From assembly GCF_001883705.2 (NCBI RefSeq), contig NZ_MDEQ02000001.1:496001-560000 (forward strand): a DNA stretch of 64,000 bases. Direction: 5' to 3'. Position 1 is the first letter of the stretch. Every line of letters starts with the position of its first letter. The notes beneath the pieces are model-generated. The model did not search any database, was not told the DNA's origin, and was given only the letters and a program-made list of their open reading frames with translations. Source of the stretch: Burkholderia catarinensis. Lineage in GTDB: Bacteria; Pseudomonadota; Gammaproteobacteria; Burkholderiales; Burkholderiaceae. Positions 54,637 through 62,922 of this stretch are shown one piece after another. A program made the position numbers and the translations under genes.

Positions 54637-55577
54637 CGATGTCGATACTGGCCGCCCGCGGCCTTGAATTGCTGCTGTTGCTCGCCTGTGTCGGGGTGGC
54701 GCTCGCCACGCCCGGCGGCGGCGTGCGCCAGCGGATCGCCGCGCGCGCACGGCAGGCGGCCGGGCAGCACGCGCCGTCGCTGGCGGCGGGACGGCTGCAG
54801 CCGGGCGAAGTCCGCCTGGACCTGACGCGCCGGCTCGCGCAGCTCGGCGAACGGCTGCCGGTGCTCGACCCGATGCAGCGCGTGAAGCTCGGCCTGCAGC
54901 TGACGCGCGCGGGCTTTCGCGAGCGCCGCGCGGTGTCGTCGATGATCGGCATCAAGCTGAGCTGCGGCGTGCTGCTCGCGAGCATCGCGATCGTGTTCAG
55001 CCCGTATATTCCGCGTCTCGGCGAGCACTTCGTGATCCGTGCGGTGGCGATGGTCGGTGCGTTCGTGATCGGCGTGATCGTGCCCGAATACGTGCTCGGC
55101 GCGATGGTCCGGCGGCGGCGGCGGATCATCGCCGCGTGCTTTCCCGACGCTCTCGACCTGCTCGTGATCTGCACGATGGCCGGCAACAGTCTCGCGTCGG
55201 GCATCCGGCGCGTCGCGCACGAACTGGCGCGCATCTGCCCGCCGCTCGCCGACGAGCTGGCGGTGTGCGCGGACGAGCTCACGCTGAGCGGCGACGTGTC
55301 CGCGACGCTCACGCATTTCGCGCTGCGCGTCGACTTCGCGTCGGCGCGCTCGCTCGCGACGACGCTCACGCAGTCGCAGCGGTTCGGCACGCCGATCACG
55401 CAGGCGCTGCGGACCCTGTCGCGCACCGAGCGCACCGAGCAGATCGTCACGCTCGAGGAAAAGGCCGCGAAGCTCGCGCCGAAGATCACGCTGCCGATGA
55501 TGCTGTTCATCCTGCCGACGGTCGGCCTGATCGCGGCGGGCCCGGCGGCGATTCGTCTGCTCGAGGTATTCAAATGA
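54633..55577 (+). CDS. tadC: Tad inner-membrane platform protein TadC
   Basis: 314 residues, a second GspF-like protein. FPDALDLLVICTMAGNSLASG and LTQSQRFGTPITQALRTLSR are the family signatures, and the C-terminal helix PMMLFILPTVGLIAAGPAAI is typical. It likely pairs with TadB. ATGA overlaps occur at both ends. Confidence 0.93.
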   Translation: MTMSILAARGLELLLLLACVGVALATPGGGVRQRIAARARQAAGQHAPSLAAGRLQPGEVRLDLTRRLAQLGERLPVLDPMQRVKLGLQLTRAGFRERRAVSSMIGIKLSCGVLLASIAIVFSPYIPRLGEHFVIRAVAMVGAFVIGVIVPEYVLGAMVRRRRRIIAACFPDALDLLVICTMAGNSLASGIRRVAHELARICPPLADELAVCADELTLSGDVSATLTHFALRVDFASARSLATTLTQSQRFGTPITQALRTLSRTERTEQIVTLEEKAAKLAPKITLPMMLFILPTVGLIAAGPAAIRLLEVFK

Positions 55578-56434
55578 CACGATCCGTCGTACGCACACTC
55601 GCGCTTGCGGCCGTGCTGCCGGTGCTGGCCGGCGGCTGCGGCGCGCCGGGCATCCAGACGCGGCCGGTGCAGTCGCACAAGAGCGACGACCCGCAGGCCG
55701 AATTGCGCATCGCGGACAGCGCGCTCGCCGGCGGCAACGCCGATCTCGCGTCGACGCTGTATCAGAAGGTGCTCGCCAGGCATCCCGAGTCGCTCGCGGC
55801 GCGCCTGGGGCTCGGCGACGTCAACTACCGCGCGGGCGACCTGGAGCGCGCGCGGATCCTCTACGACGAAGCGCAGCGGCAGGCGCCCGCGGAGCTCGGC
55901 CCGCGGCTCGGGCTCGCGCGCGTCGCGTTGCGGCAGCGTCGCCTCGACGAGGCCGCCCAGCGCTATCGCGACCTGCTGGCCGCGCAGCCGAACCATCCGC
56001 TGGCGGCGGAAGGGCTCGGCACCGTGCTCGACCTGCAGGGTCGCCATGCGGACGCGCAGGTCGTGTATCGCGACGCGCTGCGCGCGCATCCGGACGCGCA
56101 GGGGCTGCGCATCGACCTCGGGCTGTCGCTGGTGCTGAGCAACCGGCCGCGCGAGGGCGTGAACGTGCTGCTCGACGTCGCGGGGCTGCCCGACGCGCCG
56201 TGGCAGGCGCGCCAGAACCTCGCGTTCGCGTACGGCGTGCTCGGCAACACCGATTCGGCGAAGCGGCTGCTGTCCGCGGATTTGCCCGCGTCGGCGGTGG
56301 CCGACAACCTGCGCTTCTACCAGGCGGTGCGCGCGCGGCTCGCAGCGCGCGGCGGCGCCGGCGGCGCGCTGCCGCTGTCCGGCGCGGCGCTGGAGCCGGG
56401 CGTCGCGCCACCGGGCGCGGGGGCCGCAAAATGA
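55574..56434 (+). CDS. tadD: Tad TPR lipoprotein TadD
   Basis: 286 residues. The signal ends in VLAGGC, a lipobox-like site (Cys about 22). About four TPR units run from residue 42 to 210 (AELRIADSALAGGNADLASTLYQK is the first). TadD is thought to assist outer-membrane secretin localisation. The C-terminus is Gly/Ala/Pro-rich. ATGA overlaps both neighbours. Confidence 0.9.
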   Translation: MTRSVVRTLALAAVLPVLAGGCGAPGIQTRPVQSHKSDDPQAELRIADSALAGGNADLASTLYQKVLARHPESLAARLGLGDVNYRAGDLERARILYDEAQRQAPAELGPRLGLARVALRQRRLDEAAQRYRDLLAAQPNHPLAAEGLGTVLDLQGRHADAQVVYRDALRAHPDAQGLRIDLGLSLVLSNRPREGVNVLLDVAGLPDAPWQARQNLAFAYGVLGNTDSAKRLLSADLPASAVADNLRFYQAVRARLAARGGAGGALPLSGAALEPGVAPPGAGAAK

Positions 56435-56859
56435 CACGCGGGGCGAGGGGCAAACGCCACGCGCGCGGCGTCGTGTCCCTCGAGTTCGCGCTGATGCTGC
56501 CGTTCCTGCTGATGGTGCTGATCGGCATCATCGACACGAGCCTGCTCCTGTGCGACAAGGCCGTCATCACGAACGCGAGCCGCGAGGCGGCGCGCGCCGG
56601 CGTCGTGCTGCGCGTGCCGATGCTGACCACGACGCAGATCGCCAACGTCGCGCTGACCTACACGCAGAACAGCCTGATCACCGGCGGCACCGCGACGCCG
56701 CCGACCGTGACCGTGACGCAGGCGAACGGCACGACGGCGGGCACCGCGCTGACGGTGACGGTGACCTACACGTATTCGGGGATGGTGCTGGGTTCTATGT
56801 TGAGCGTACTCACCGGCCCGGTGACGGTCTCGGCCACCTCGGTGATGCTCTATGAATGA
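56431..56859 (+). CDS. tadE: TadE-like pseudopilin
   Basis: 142 residues. A basic leader (TRGARGKRHARG) precedes VVSLEFALMLPFLLMVLIGI, a pseudopilin helix with Glu at +5 after the Gly cleavage site; CpaA should process it. NASREAARAGVV is the TadE family segment. The rest is Thr-rich beta structure. It overlaps tadG by 8 bases. Confidence 0.9.
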   Translation: MTRGARGKRHARGVVSLEFALMLPFLLMVLIGIIDTSLLLCDKAVITNASREAARAGVVLRVPMLTTTQIANVALTYTQNSLITGGTATPPTVTVTQANGTTAGTALTVTVTYTYSGMVLGSMLSVLTGPVTVSATSVMLYE

Positions 56860-57892
56860 CGCGGGCGGGATGCGGCCTGTCGGCCCCGCGCGGCAGCGCG
56901 GCTCGGTCGCGCTGTTCTTCCTGATGTTCCTGATTCCGCTGCTGTCGTTCGGCGCGCTGGCGATCGACATCGCATGGGTGGCCGCGGTGCGCAACCAGTT
57001 GCAGAACGCCGCCGACGCGGCCGCGCTCGCGGGGGCCGATGCGATGATGTCGCCGAGCGGCGGCGCGCTGAACTGGTCGCAGGCCGCGCCGGCGGCGAAC
57101 GGCGTGATCGCGAAGAACTCGGCGGCCGGCGCCGAACTGTCGACCGGCACGGTGGCCACCGGATACTGGAACGTGAAGCGCAGCCCCGCGTCCATGCAGC
57201 CGACGACCATCACGCCCGGCGCATACGACGTGCCGGCCGTGCAGGTCACCGTCTCGCGCGCGCCCGGCGTGAACGGCGGTTCGATCCCGCTGCTGCTCGG
57301 TGGGCTGCTGGGGATACCCGGCGCATCCGGCAGCGCGACCGCGGTGGCGGTGCTGGCCGCGCCGGGCGGGGTGGCGGCCGGCGGGCTGTTTCCGGTCGCG
57401 ATGGACCAGTGCGTGTACAACCAGTACTGGAACTCTGTGACCAACCAGCCGCTGATCGATCCGGTGACGGGCCAGCCGTTCCAGTTCTCGATCACGAACG
57501 GCCAGACCTATGGCTTGCTGTGCATGGGCGGGCAGTGGACGTCGTTCCAGTCGACCGCGACCGACACGACGACGATGGGCGGCCTGATGGTGACCGGCAA
57601 CCCGACGACGCTCAATATCGGCGACAGCATCTACCTCGCGACCGGCGTGAAGGCGACGCTCTACACGTCGGTGCCGGTCGGCGCGACGGTGGTGCTGCCG
57701 GTCGTCACGCAGACCTCGAGCAGCACCGTCGTGCCGATCGTCGCGTTCGCGGCGTTCCATATCGACGCGTCGTCCGGCGGCTCGAACAAGTACATCCAGG
57801 GCCACTTCGTCGCCGGCGTGAAGCTGACCGGCGTCGCGACCGGCGTCGGGCCGTACTACGGCGTGTACGTGCCGCCGCGGCTCGCGTTGTGA
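56852..57892 (+). CDS. tadG: TadG-like pilus assembly protein
   Basis: 346 residues. GSVALFFLMFLIPLLSFGALAIDIAWV is the N-terminal helix of TadG proteins, followed by RNQLQNAADAAALAGAD, the family signature. The remainder (about 80-346) is a Gly/Thr/Val-rich extracytoplasmic domain. It is the last gene of the Tad operon, and its 3' end overlaps the convergent glycosyltransferase by 37 bases. Confidence 0.87.
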   Translation: MNDAGGMRPVGPARQRGSVALFFLMFLIPLLSFGALAIDIAWVAAVRNQLQNAADAAALAGADAMMSPSGGALNWSQAAPAANGVIAKNSAAGAELSTGTVATGYWNVKRSPASMQPTTITPGAYDVPAVQVTVSRAPGVNGGSIPLLLGGLLGIPGASGSATAVAVLAAPGGVAAGGLFPVAMDQCVYNQYWNSVTNQPLIDPVTGQPFQFSITNGQTYGLLCMGGQWTSFQSTATDTTTMGGLMVTGNPTTLNIGDSIYLATGVKATLYTSVPVGATVVLPVVTQTSSSTVVPIVAFAAFHIDASSGGSNKYIQGHFVAGVKLTGVATGVGPYYGVYVPPRLAL

Positions 57893-59118
57893 GCGCCGGG
57901 CCGCGCGCGGCGCAGCAGCATGAGGAGGGCGAAGAGCGTCACGGCCGGGCCGACCTGCGGCAACTGCAACCACGGGTTCAGGTATTCGGCGGCCGGCAGC
58001 AGCCACATGAGCGCGATCGCGGTCTGTTCGCCGCGCAGCCAGCCGTCTCGCCAGCCGGTCGCCAGCATGCACGCGATCGCGATGCCGAGCCACGCGAGCT
58101 CGTAGTGCCACACGTACGGGTTGGCCGCGAGCGTCGCAACCGCCAGCACCGCCGCGCGCAGGCGCGGTTCGCGCGAGCGCGCCCACACGATGCATGCGGC
58201 CGCGATCGCGAGCGCCGCGATGCACGCTTGCGCGGCATACGCGACGCCGAGCGGCAGGCCCGCTAGCCGGAACGCGGCGAACGGCGTCGGCGACACGAAC
58301 CAGAACACGACGCCGTGCTCGAGGATGAGCGACCGCACGAGCGCCGTGCCGGCGACGAACAGGCGCAGCGATTCGATGCCGCATACCAGTACGCTCAACG
58401 CGACGAACGCGGTGGTGGCGAGCGCGGACCACGCGAACGCGCGCCATGCGCGCGCGGCGACCAGCACGAACGGGAACAGCAGCGCGAGCTGCGGCTTGAC
58501 CGACAGCAGGCCGATGCAGAGGCCTGCCCACATCGGCCGCCGGTCGGCCCAGTAGACGGCCAGCGCCGCGCACGACGCGGTCAGGAATGCGTTCTGCCCG
58601 AACGTCGCGGTGACGAACACGCACGGGGCGGCGACCAGCGCGAACGCGCCGACGCGCCGCGCGCCGGGGATCGCGCCGAGGCCCGATACGCGCGATGCGG
58701 CGAAACCGAACGCGACGACGCCGAACGCGACGAACAGCGGATAGCCGATCGCAAAGGGCAGCAGCGCCAGCGGCGTCACGAGCAGCAGGTTGGTAGGCGG
58801 GTACAGCCACACGACGACGTCGTCGCGGCGGAAATGCGGGAACCACTCGGCCGCCAGCCGTGAGAAGGTCGGGAAATCGTAGGCCTGCCACGGCGAGCCG
58901 TGCAGCATCACGTACGACGCCGTCCAGAATATCGAGTAATCGGCACCCGGGCGCGACGGGGCGGTGCCGGGCGCGTGATGAACGACCCACGCCCAGATCA
59001 CGACGAACAGCGCGTAGAACACGAGCACGAATGCGCTGTACGTCACGACGCGTCGGGGCGTCAGCCATGCGCGGACGGGGTGGTCCGCCGCTTGCAGCGA
59101 TTGCCGGGAAAGGTCCAT
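57856..59118 (-). CDS. GT87-type (DUF2029) membrane glycosyltransferase
   Basis: 420 residues with about 10 hydrophobic segments. The early periplasmic loop DYSIFWTASYVMLHGSPWQAY contains the D/FW pattern of GT-C fold enzymes, and WLYPPTNLLLVTPLALLPF and SVKPQLALLFPFVLVAAR are characteristic of DUF2029/GT87. Such enzymes use polyprenyl-phosphate sugars. It lies 15 bases after the GT2 gene, which could supply that donor. The acceptor is unknown. Confidence 0.8.
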   Translation of the reverse strand: MDLSRQSLQAADHPVRAWLTPRRVVTYSAFVLVFYALFVVIWAWVVHHAPGTAPSRPGADYSIFWTASYVMLHGSPWQAYDFPTFSRLAAEWFPHFRRDDVVVWLYPPTNLLLVTPLALLPFAIGYPLFVAFGVVAFGFAASRVSGLGAIPGARRVGAFALVAAPCVFVTATFGQNAFLTASCAALAVYWADRRPMWAGLCIGLLSVKPQLALLFPFVLVAARAWRAFAWSALATTAFVALSVLVCGIESLRLFVAGTALVRSLILEHGVVFWFVSPTPFAAFRLAGLPLGVAYAAQACIAALAIAAACIVWARSREPRLRAAVLAVATLAANPYVWHYELAWLGIAIACMLATGWRDGWLRGEQTAIALMWLLPAAEYLNPWLQLPQVGPAVTLFALLMLLRRARPGAHNASRGGTYTP

Positions 59119-59133
59119 GCGCCGCGTGCCCGG

Positions 59134-60210
59134 TTACTTGATCGAGGCTTTCCGGATGCCGTGGCCGGCAGCCGCGGGCATCGCCGTCCGGCGGCGGGCC
59201 GCGTGCGTGCGCTTGAGCGGGAACTGCAGCAGCTTCGACGCCGGATGCGCGATGGCGTCCCGCTCGGCGCGGTAGCGCCGCCGGACGAGATAGACCGGGC
59301 GCTGCTTCGACTCGTGATAGATGCGGCCGAGGTATTCGCCGATCACGCCGATGCCGATCAGTTGGATGCCGCCCATGAACAGCACGACGGAAATCAGCGA
59401 CGCGTAGCCGTGCACCGGATTGCCGAGCAGCAGCGTGCGTACGACGATGAACGCGCCGTACACGAGCGCGAACATCGCGAACGTGAGGCCGACATAGGTC
59501 CATATGCGCAGTGGCACCGTGCTGAAGCTCGTGATGCCTTCGAGCGCGAAGTTCCAGCGCCGCCACCCGGAGAATTTCGAGCGGCCGCCGCTGCGCGGCG
59601 CGCGCGTGTATTCGACGATCGCGGTGCGGAAGCCGACCCACGCGAACAGCCCCTTCATGAAACGCCGCCGCTCGGGCAGCGCGCGCAGCGCGTCGACCAC
59701 CTCGCGGTCCATCAGGCGGAAGTCGCCGACATTCTCCGGCATCTCCACTTCGGACAGCGCGTTGTGCACGCGATAGTAGAGCGCGGCCGCCGCGCGCTGC
59801 AGGTACGGGTCGCACAGCCGGTCGGTGCGTTTCGCGGCGACGACCTCGGCGCCGGCGAGCCAGTGGTCGATCATCGCGGGAATCAACGCGGGCGGGTCTT
59901 GCAGGTCGGCGTCGATCAGGATCACCGCGGCGCCGGCCGCTTCGTCGAGGCCGGCGGTGAGCGCGGCCTCCTTGCCGAAACGGCGCGTGAGATCGATGAC
60001 GCGCACGCGCGGGTCGCCGGCCGCGACCGCGATCAGCCGGTCGAGCGTACGGTCGCGGCTGCCGTCGTTGATGCAGACGATCTCGAAACGGACCGCGTCG
60101 ACCGACTCGAGGACGGGCAGCGTTTCCGCAAAGAACGCGTCGATCGCTTCGTCCTCGTCGTGAAACGGCACGACGAGCGATACCAGTGGCTTTCTGGCTT
60201 GCGTGGACAT
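59134..60210 (-). CDS. GT2 polyprenyl-phosphate glycosyltransferase (GtrB/ArnC-like)
   Basis: 358 residues. The N-terminal GT-A domain has SLVVPFHDEDE, INDGSRDRT and the DXD-type motif ILIDADLQDPP, followed by VGDFRLMDREVVDAL. Two C-terminal membrane helices (near 230-255 and 265-290) and GEYLGRIYHESKQRPVYLV are typical of GtrB/ArnC/DPM-type enzymes that load a sugar on undecaprenyl phosphate. It forms a two-gene unit with the GT87 protein. The sugar cannot be predicted. Confidence 0.9.
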   Translation of the reverse strand: MSTQARKPLVSLVVPFHDEDEAIDAFFAETLPVLESVDAVRFEIVCINDGSRDRTLDRLIAVAAGDPRVRVIDLTRRFGKEAALTAGLDEAAGAAVILIDADLQDPPALIPAMIDHWLAGAEVVAAKRTDRLCDPYLQRAAAALYYRVHNALSEVEMPENVGDFRLMDREVVDALRALPERRRFMKGLFAWVGFRTAIVEYTRAPRSGGRSKFSGWRRWNFALEGITSFSTVPLRIWTYVGLTFAMFALVYGAFIVVRTLLLGNPVHGYASLISVVLFMGGIQLIGIGVIGEYLGRIYHESKQRPVYLVRRRYRAERDAIAHPASKLLQFPLKRTHAARRRTAMPAAAGHGIRKASIK

Positions 60211-60402
60211 GCTTCCCCCGAGAGACCGGCCTGCGCTGCACCGTATGGATCCGGTTGTCGTCCGCCGCTGGCCGGACGACAGGCATTCTGATCATTGTAG
60301 GCAGGAATCGGCGATTCGTAGCACGATTCGATAGTGATGCGGCGTGCGGGCGCGGGCGCCAGGATGCCGTTTTGGACGTTTTGGACGTCGAGGGAGGGCG
60401 TG

Positions 60403-60777
60403 ATGCAGGTTCAGGACCTGATCGGTGCATCGCTGGACTACTGGGTCGCGATGGCCGAAAGCTTCGGTGCGCCATGCGTCGCGGACGGCGTATGCCTGGC
60501 GATCCGCGACGCCGGCGGCACGAGCGTGCCGTTCGCGCCGTCGTCGTCATGGACGGACGGCGGCCCGATCGTCGAGCGGTTGCCGTTCGCCGCGTTCGAG
60601 CGCGACGGCGGGCGCGGCGCGTGGCGGGCCGTGCTGCACCGGGCCGTGCCGGCCGCGGGCGAGCGCTGCACGTTCAACCAGTCGGCGCCGACGCTGCTGG
60701 TCGCCGCGATGCGCACGCTCGTCGCGTCGACGTTCGGCGACGATGTGCCGGACCTGGAGATGGCGCGGCCGCGCTGA
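60403..60777 (+). CDS. NinX-like DUF2591 protein, phage-type
   Basis: 124 residues from the ATG at 60403, chosen for GAGGGAGGG upstream. The pattern [34 protein letters not shown] and [26 protein letters not shown] matches the DUF2591 family found in phages and widely as single genes in Burkholderia. Its function is unknown. No other phage genes are nearby. Confidence 0.8.
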   Translation: MQVQDLIGASLDYWVAMAESFGAPCVADGVCLAIRDAGGTSVPFAPSSSWTDGGPIVERLPFAAFERDGGRGAWRAVLHRAVPAAGERCTFNQSAPTLLVAAMRTLVASTFGDDVPDLEMARPR

Positions 60778-60799
60778 ACGCCGCCCCGCGCGGAATCTT

Positions 60800-61786
60800 T
60801 CACGCAGACACGTTCCGGATCGCGATCGACGCGACGTCGACGCGCCGCGGCAGGATCGCGTCCGCCGCCGCGCGATCGGCGACGCGTTGCAGCACGTCGA
60901 TGTCGGCGCTGCTGAGGCTGCGTTGCGCGAGCGCGGCCCGGCGTGCGATGTCGGTGGCCGCGTCGGGCGGCAGGCGCGTGAGCGACGCATAGACGTTCGC
61001 ATAGTCGGCCGGGTGCGCGAGCGCCCATTGGCCCGCGCGGGTGAGCCGCGCGAGCACGTCCGCGAGCGCCGCGCGCTTCGCGCGATCGTCGAGCGTGTCG
61101 ACCGGCGACGTGAGGAACGCGAGCCCGGAATTGATGCCGCTGCCGTCGCGGACGATGCGCGCGCCGCGTCGCACCGCATGCCCGTAGTACGGGTCGAACG
61201 TCGCCCAGATGCCGATCCGCTTTGCCTCGAACGCGGCGAACGCGTCGACGGGCAGCACGAAGCGCACGTCGACGTCGCGCGGCGCGAGGCCGTGTTCGCG
61301 CAGCGCGCCGTACAGCTGGTATTGCGAGATGCTGCCGCGCGCGGACGATACGACGACGGTTTGCCCTTTCAGGTCGGCCACGGCGCGAACCGGCGAGTCG
61401 GGCTGCACGACGATGCCGAGCGATGTCGGCGAGCCGACGCGCGTCGCGACGATCCGCAACGACGGATCGCCGAGCGCGGCCGTCAGCACGGGCAGGTCGC
61501 CGGCCGGCGCGAGATCGATCGCGCCCGCGCGCTGTGCCTCGAACAGTGGCGCGGCGCCCTGGAAGTTGGCCCAGCGGAACCGGTAAGGCGCGCCGTCGAG
61601 CACGCGCGCGGCTTCGGCCAGCGCGCGCAGGCCGCCGGCCTGGTCGCCGAGCACGAGCGTGACGCTCGACAAATCGGCGCCGGCCGCATGGGCGGGCAGC
61701 ACGATGCCGCCGGCGAGCGGCGCGGCGGCGAGGGCGGCAAGACGCTGCAGCATGCGGCGGCGCGCGGTAACGGAAGCGGGGTTCAT
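60800..61786 (-). CDS. Nitrate/sulfonate/taurine-type ABC substrate-binding protein
   Basis: 328 residues from the ATG at 61786. The RRRMLQRLAALAAAPLAGG signal is Tat- or Sec-like, ending near PAHAAG. The NMT1/SsuA-like fold follows (LGDQAGGLRALAEAARVL, FEAQRAGAIDLAPAGDLPVLTAA, VADLKGQTVVVSSARGSISQYQL). No transporter genes accompany it; the LysR gene next to it may regulate it. Confidence 0.82.
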   Translation of the reverse strand: MNPASVTARRRMLQRLAALAAAPLAGGIVLPAHAAGADLSSVTLVLGDQAGGLRALAEAARVLDGAPYRFRWANFQGAAPLFEAQRAGAIDLAPAGDLPVLTAALGDPSLRIVATRVGSPTSLGIVVQPDSPVRAVADLKGQTVVVSSARGSISQYQLYGALREHGLAPRDVDVRFVLPVDAFAAFEAKRIGIWATFDPYYGHAVRRGARIVRDGSGINSGLAFLTSPVDTLDDRAKRAALADVLARLTRAGQWALAHPADYANVYASLTRLPPDAATDIARRAALAQRSLSSADIDVLQRVADRAAADAILPRRVDVASIAIRNVSA

Positions 61787-61943
61787 CGGCGGCGTGTCCT
61801 CGGTGATCCGCGCGCGTGCGGCGCGGCTGCCGGGCAGGTTACGGAATCGGTTTCCGGCCGACAAACATCGAATCGTGAAATGCATATTCGCGCGGCGACG
61901 CCGGTGCGGCCGGCATCGACGCGCGGGCGCCTTGCACGGCGCT

Positions 61944-62822
61944 TTACTTGGCCGGCGGCACCGTGCGCAGGAACGCCCGCACCGCCGGCGCCTTTTCGAA
62001 CCGCCGGTGCGCGAGCGCGAGTTCCGACATGATCGGCTTGCCGGCGATCGGCCGGTACACGACGCCCGGCAGCGACACGCAAGCGGCGAGCGCATCGGGA
62101 ATCACGGCGACCCAGCCGTTCACGGACACGCAGGCGAGCACCGCGAGCAAGCCGCCCGGCCGCGCGGCGATCACCGGCGCGAAGCGGCCGCGCCGCGCGA
62201 CTTCTAGCGTGCCGCGCTCCTGTTCGGGCACCGCGAAGCGCGCGTCGGCGAGATCGGCCGCGCGCACGGCCGCCATCGACGCATGGCGCGAATCGGCCGG
62301 CACGGCCGCGACGAATACGTCGCGCTGCAGCGTGACGATCCGCAGGCCGCCGGGCAGCGGCAGCGGCGGCCGCACGTACGCGAGGTCGAGCCGGCCCGCG
62401 TCGAGCTGGTTCGCGACGTCGTCCATCGGCACTTCGCGCAGGTTCAGCTCGATGCGCGGGTGCGCGGCCCGAAACGCGCCGACCGTGCGCTGCAGCGTGC
62501 CCGAATAGACGGCGGACGACACGTAGCCGATCTCGATCCGGCCGAGTTCGCCGCGCTCGGCCAGCGCGGCGAGTTCGCGGCCGCGCTGCAGGTGCTCGAA
62601 CGCGGCGCTGGCCTCGGCGAGATAGGCCTCGCCGGCCGCGCTCAGCGTGACCGCGCGGCGCGACCGGTGAAAGAGCCGCACGCCGAGCACGCGCTCGGCC
62701 TCCTGGATCTGCCGCGTGAGCGCGGGCGGCGCCATGTCGAGCGCTTCGGCCGCGCGGGCGAAATGCAGGTGCTGCGCGACGCTCAGGAACGCGCGCACGT
62801 GACGGAATTCGAGCCGGTCCAT
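61944..62822 (-). CDS. LysR family transcriptional regulator
   Basis: 292 residues from the ATG at 62822 (MDRLEFRHVRAFLSVAQHLH). Helix-turn-helix FARAAEALDMAPPALTRQIQEAERVLG, then an effector domain. It is of the BenM/CatR/TsaR-like group. It is divergent from the MFS exporter gene, with 100 bases between starts, and probably controls it. Confidence 0.88.
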   Translation of the reverse strand: MDRLEFRHVRAFLSVAQHLHFARAAEALDMAPPALTRQIQEAERVLGVRLFHRSRRAVTLSAAGEAYLAEASAAFEHLQRGRELAALAERGELGRIEIGYVSSAVYSGTLQRTVGAFRAAHPRIELNLREVPMDDVANQLDAGRLDLAYVRPPLPLPGGLRIVTLQRDVFVAAVPADSRHASMAAVRAADLADARFAVPEQERGTLEVARRGRFAPVIAARPGGLLAVLACVSVNGWVAVIPDALAACVSLPGVVYRPIAGKPIMSELALAHRRFEKAPAVRAFLRTVPPAK

Positions 62823-62922
62823 GATTGCAATTTTCGTCAATAAAACAGCGTCGGAGTATCAATGACAGGCAATACCGGGCAAGCCTAGCATACGGTTCGT
62901 TCATCCTGTTCCGGAGTTGCCG

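Noticed and set aside
56810..60550. 1246-residue minus-strand open frame spanning tadG and the glycosyltransferases
   Set aside because: Out-of-frame shadow overlapping three well-supported genes; no coherent domain.
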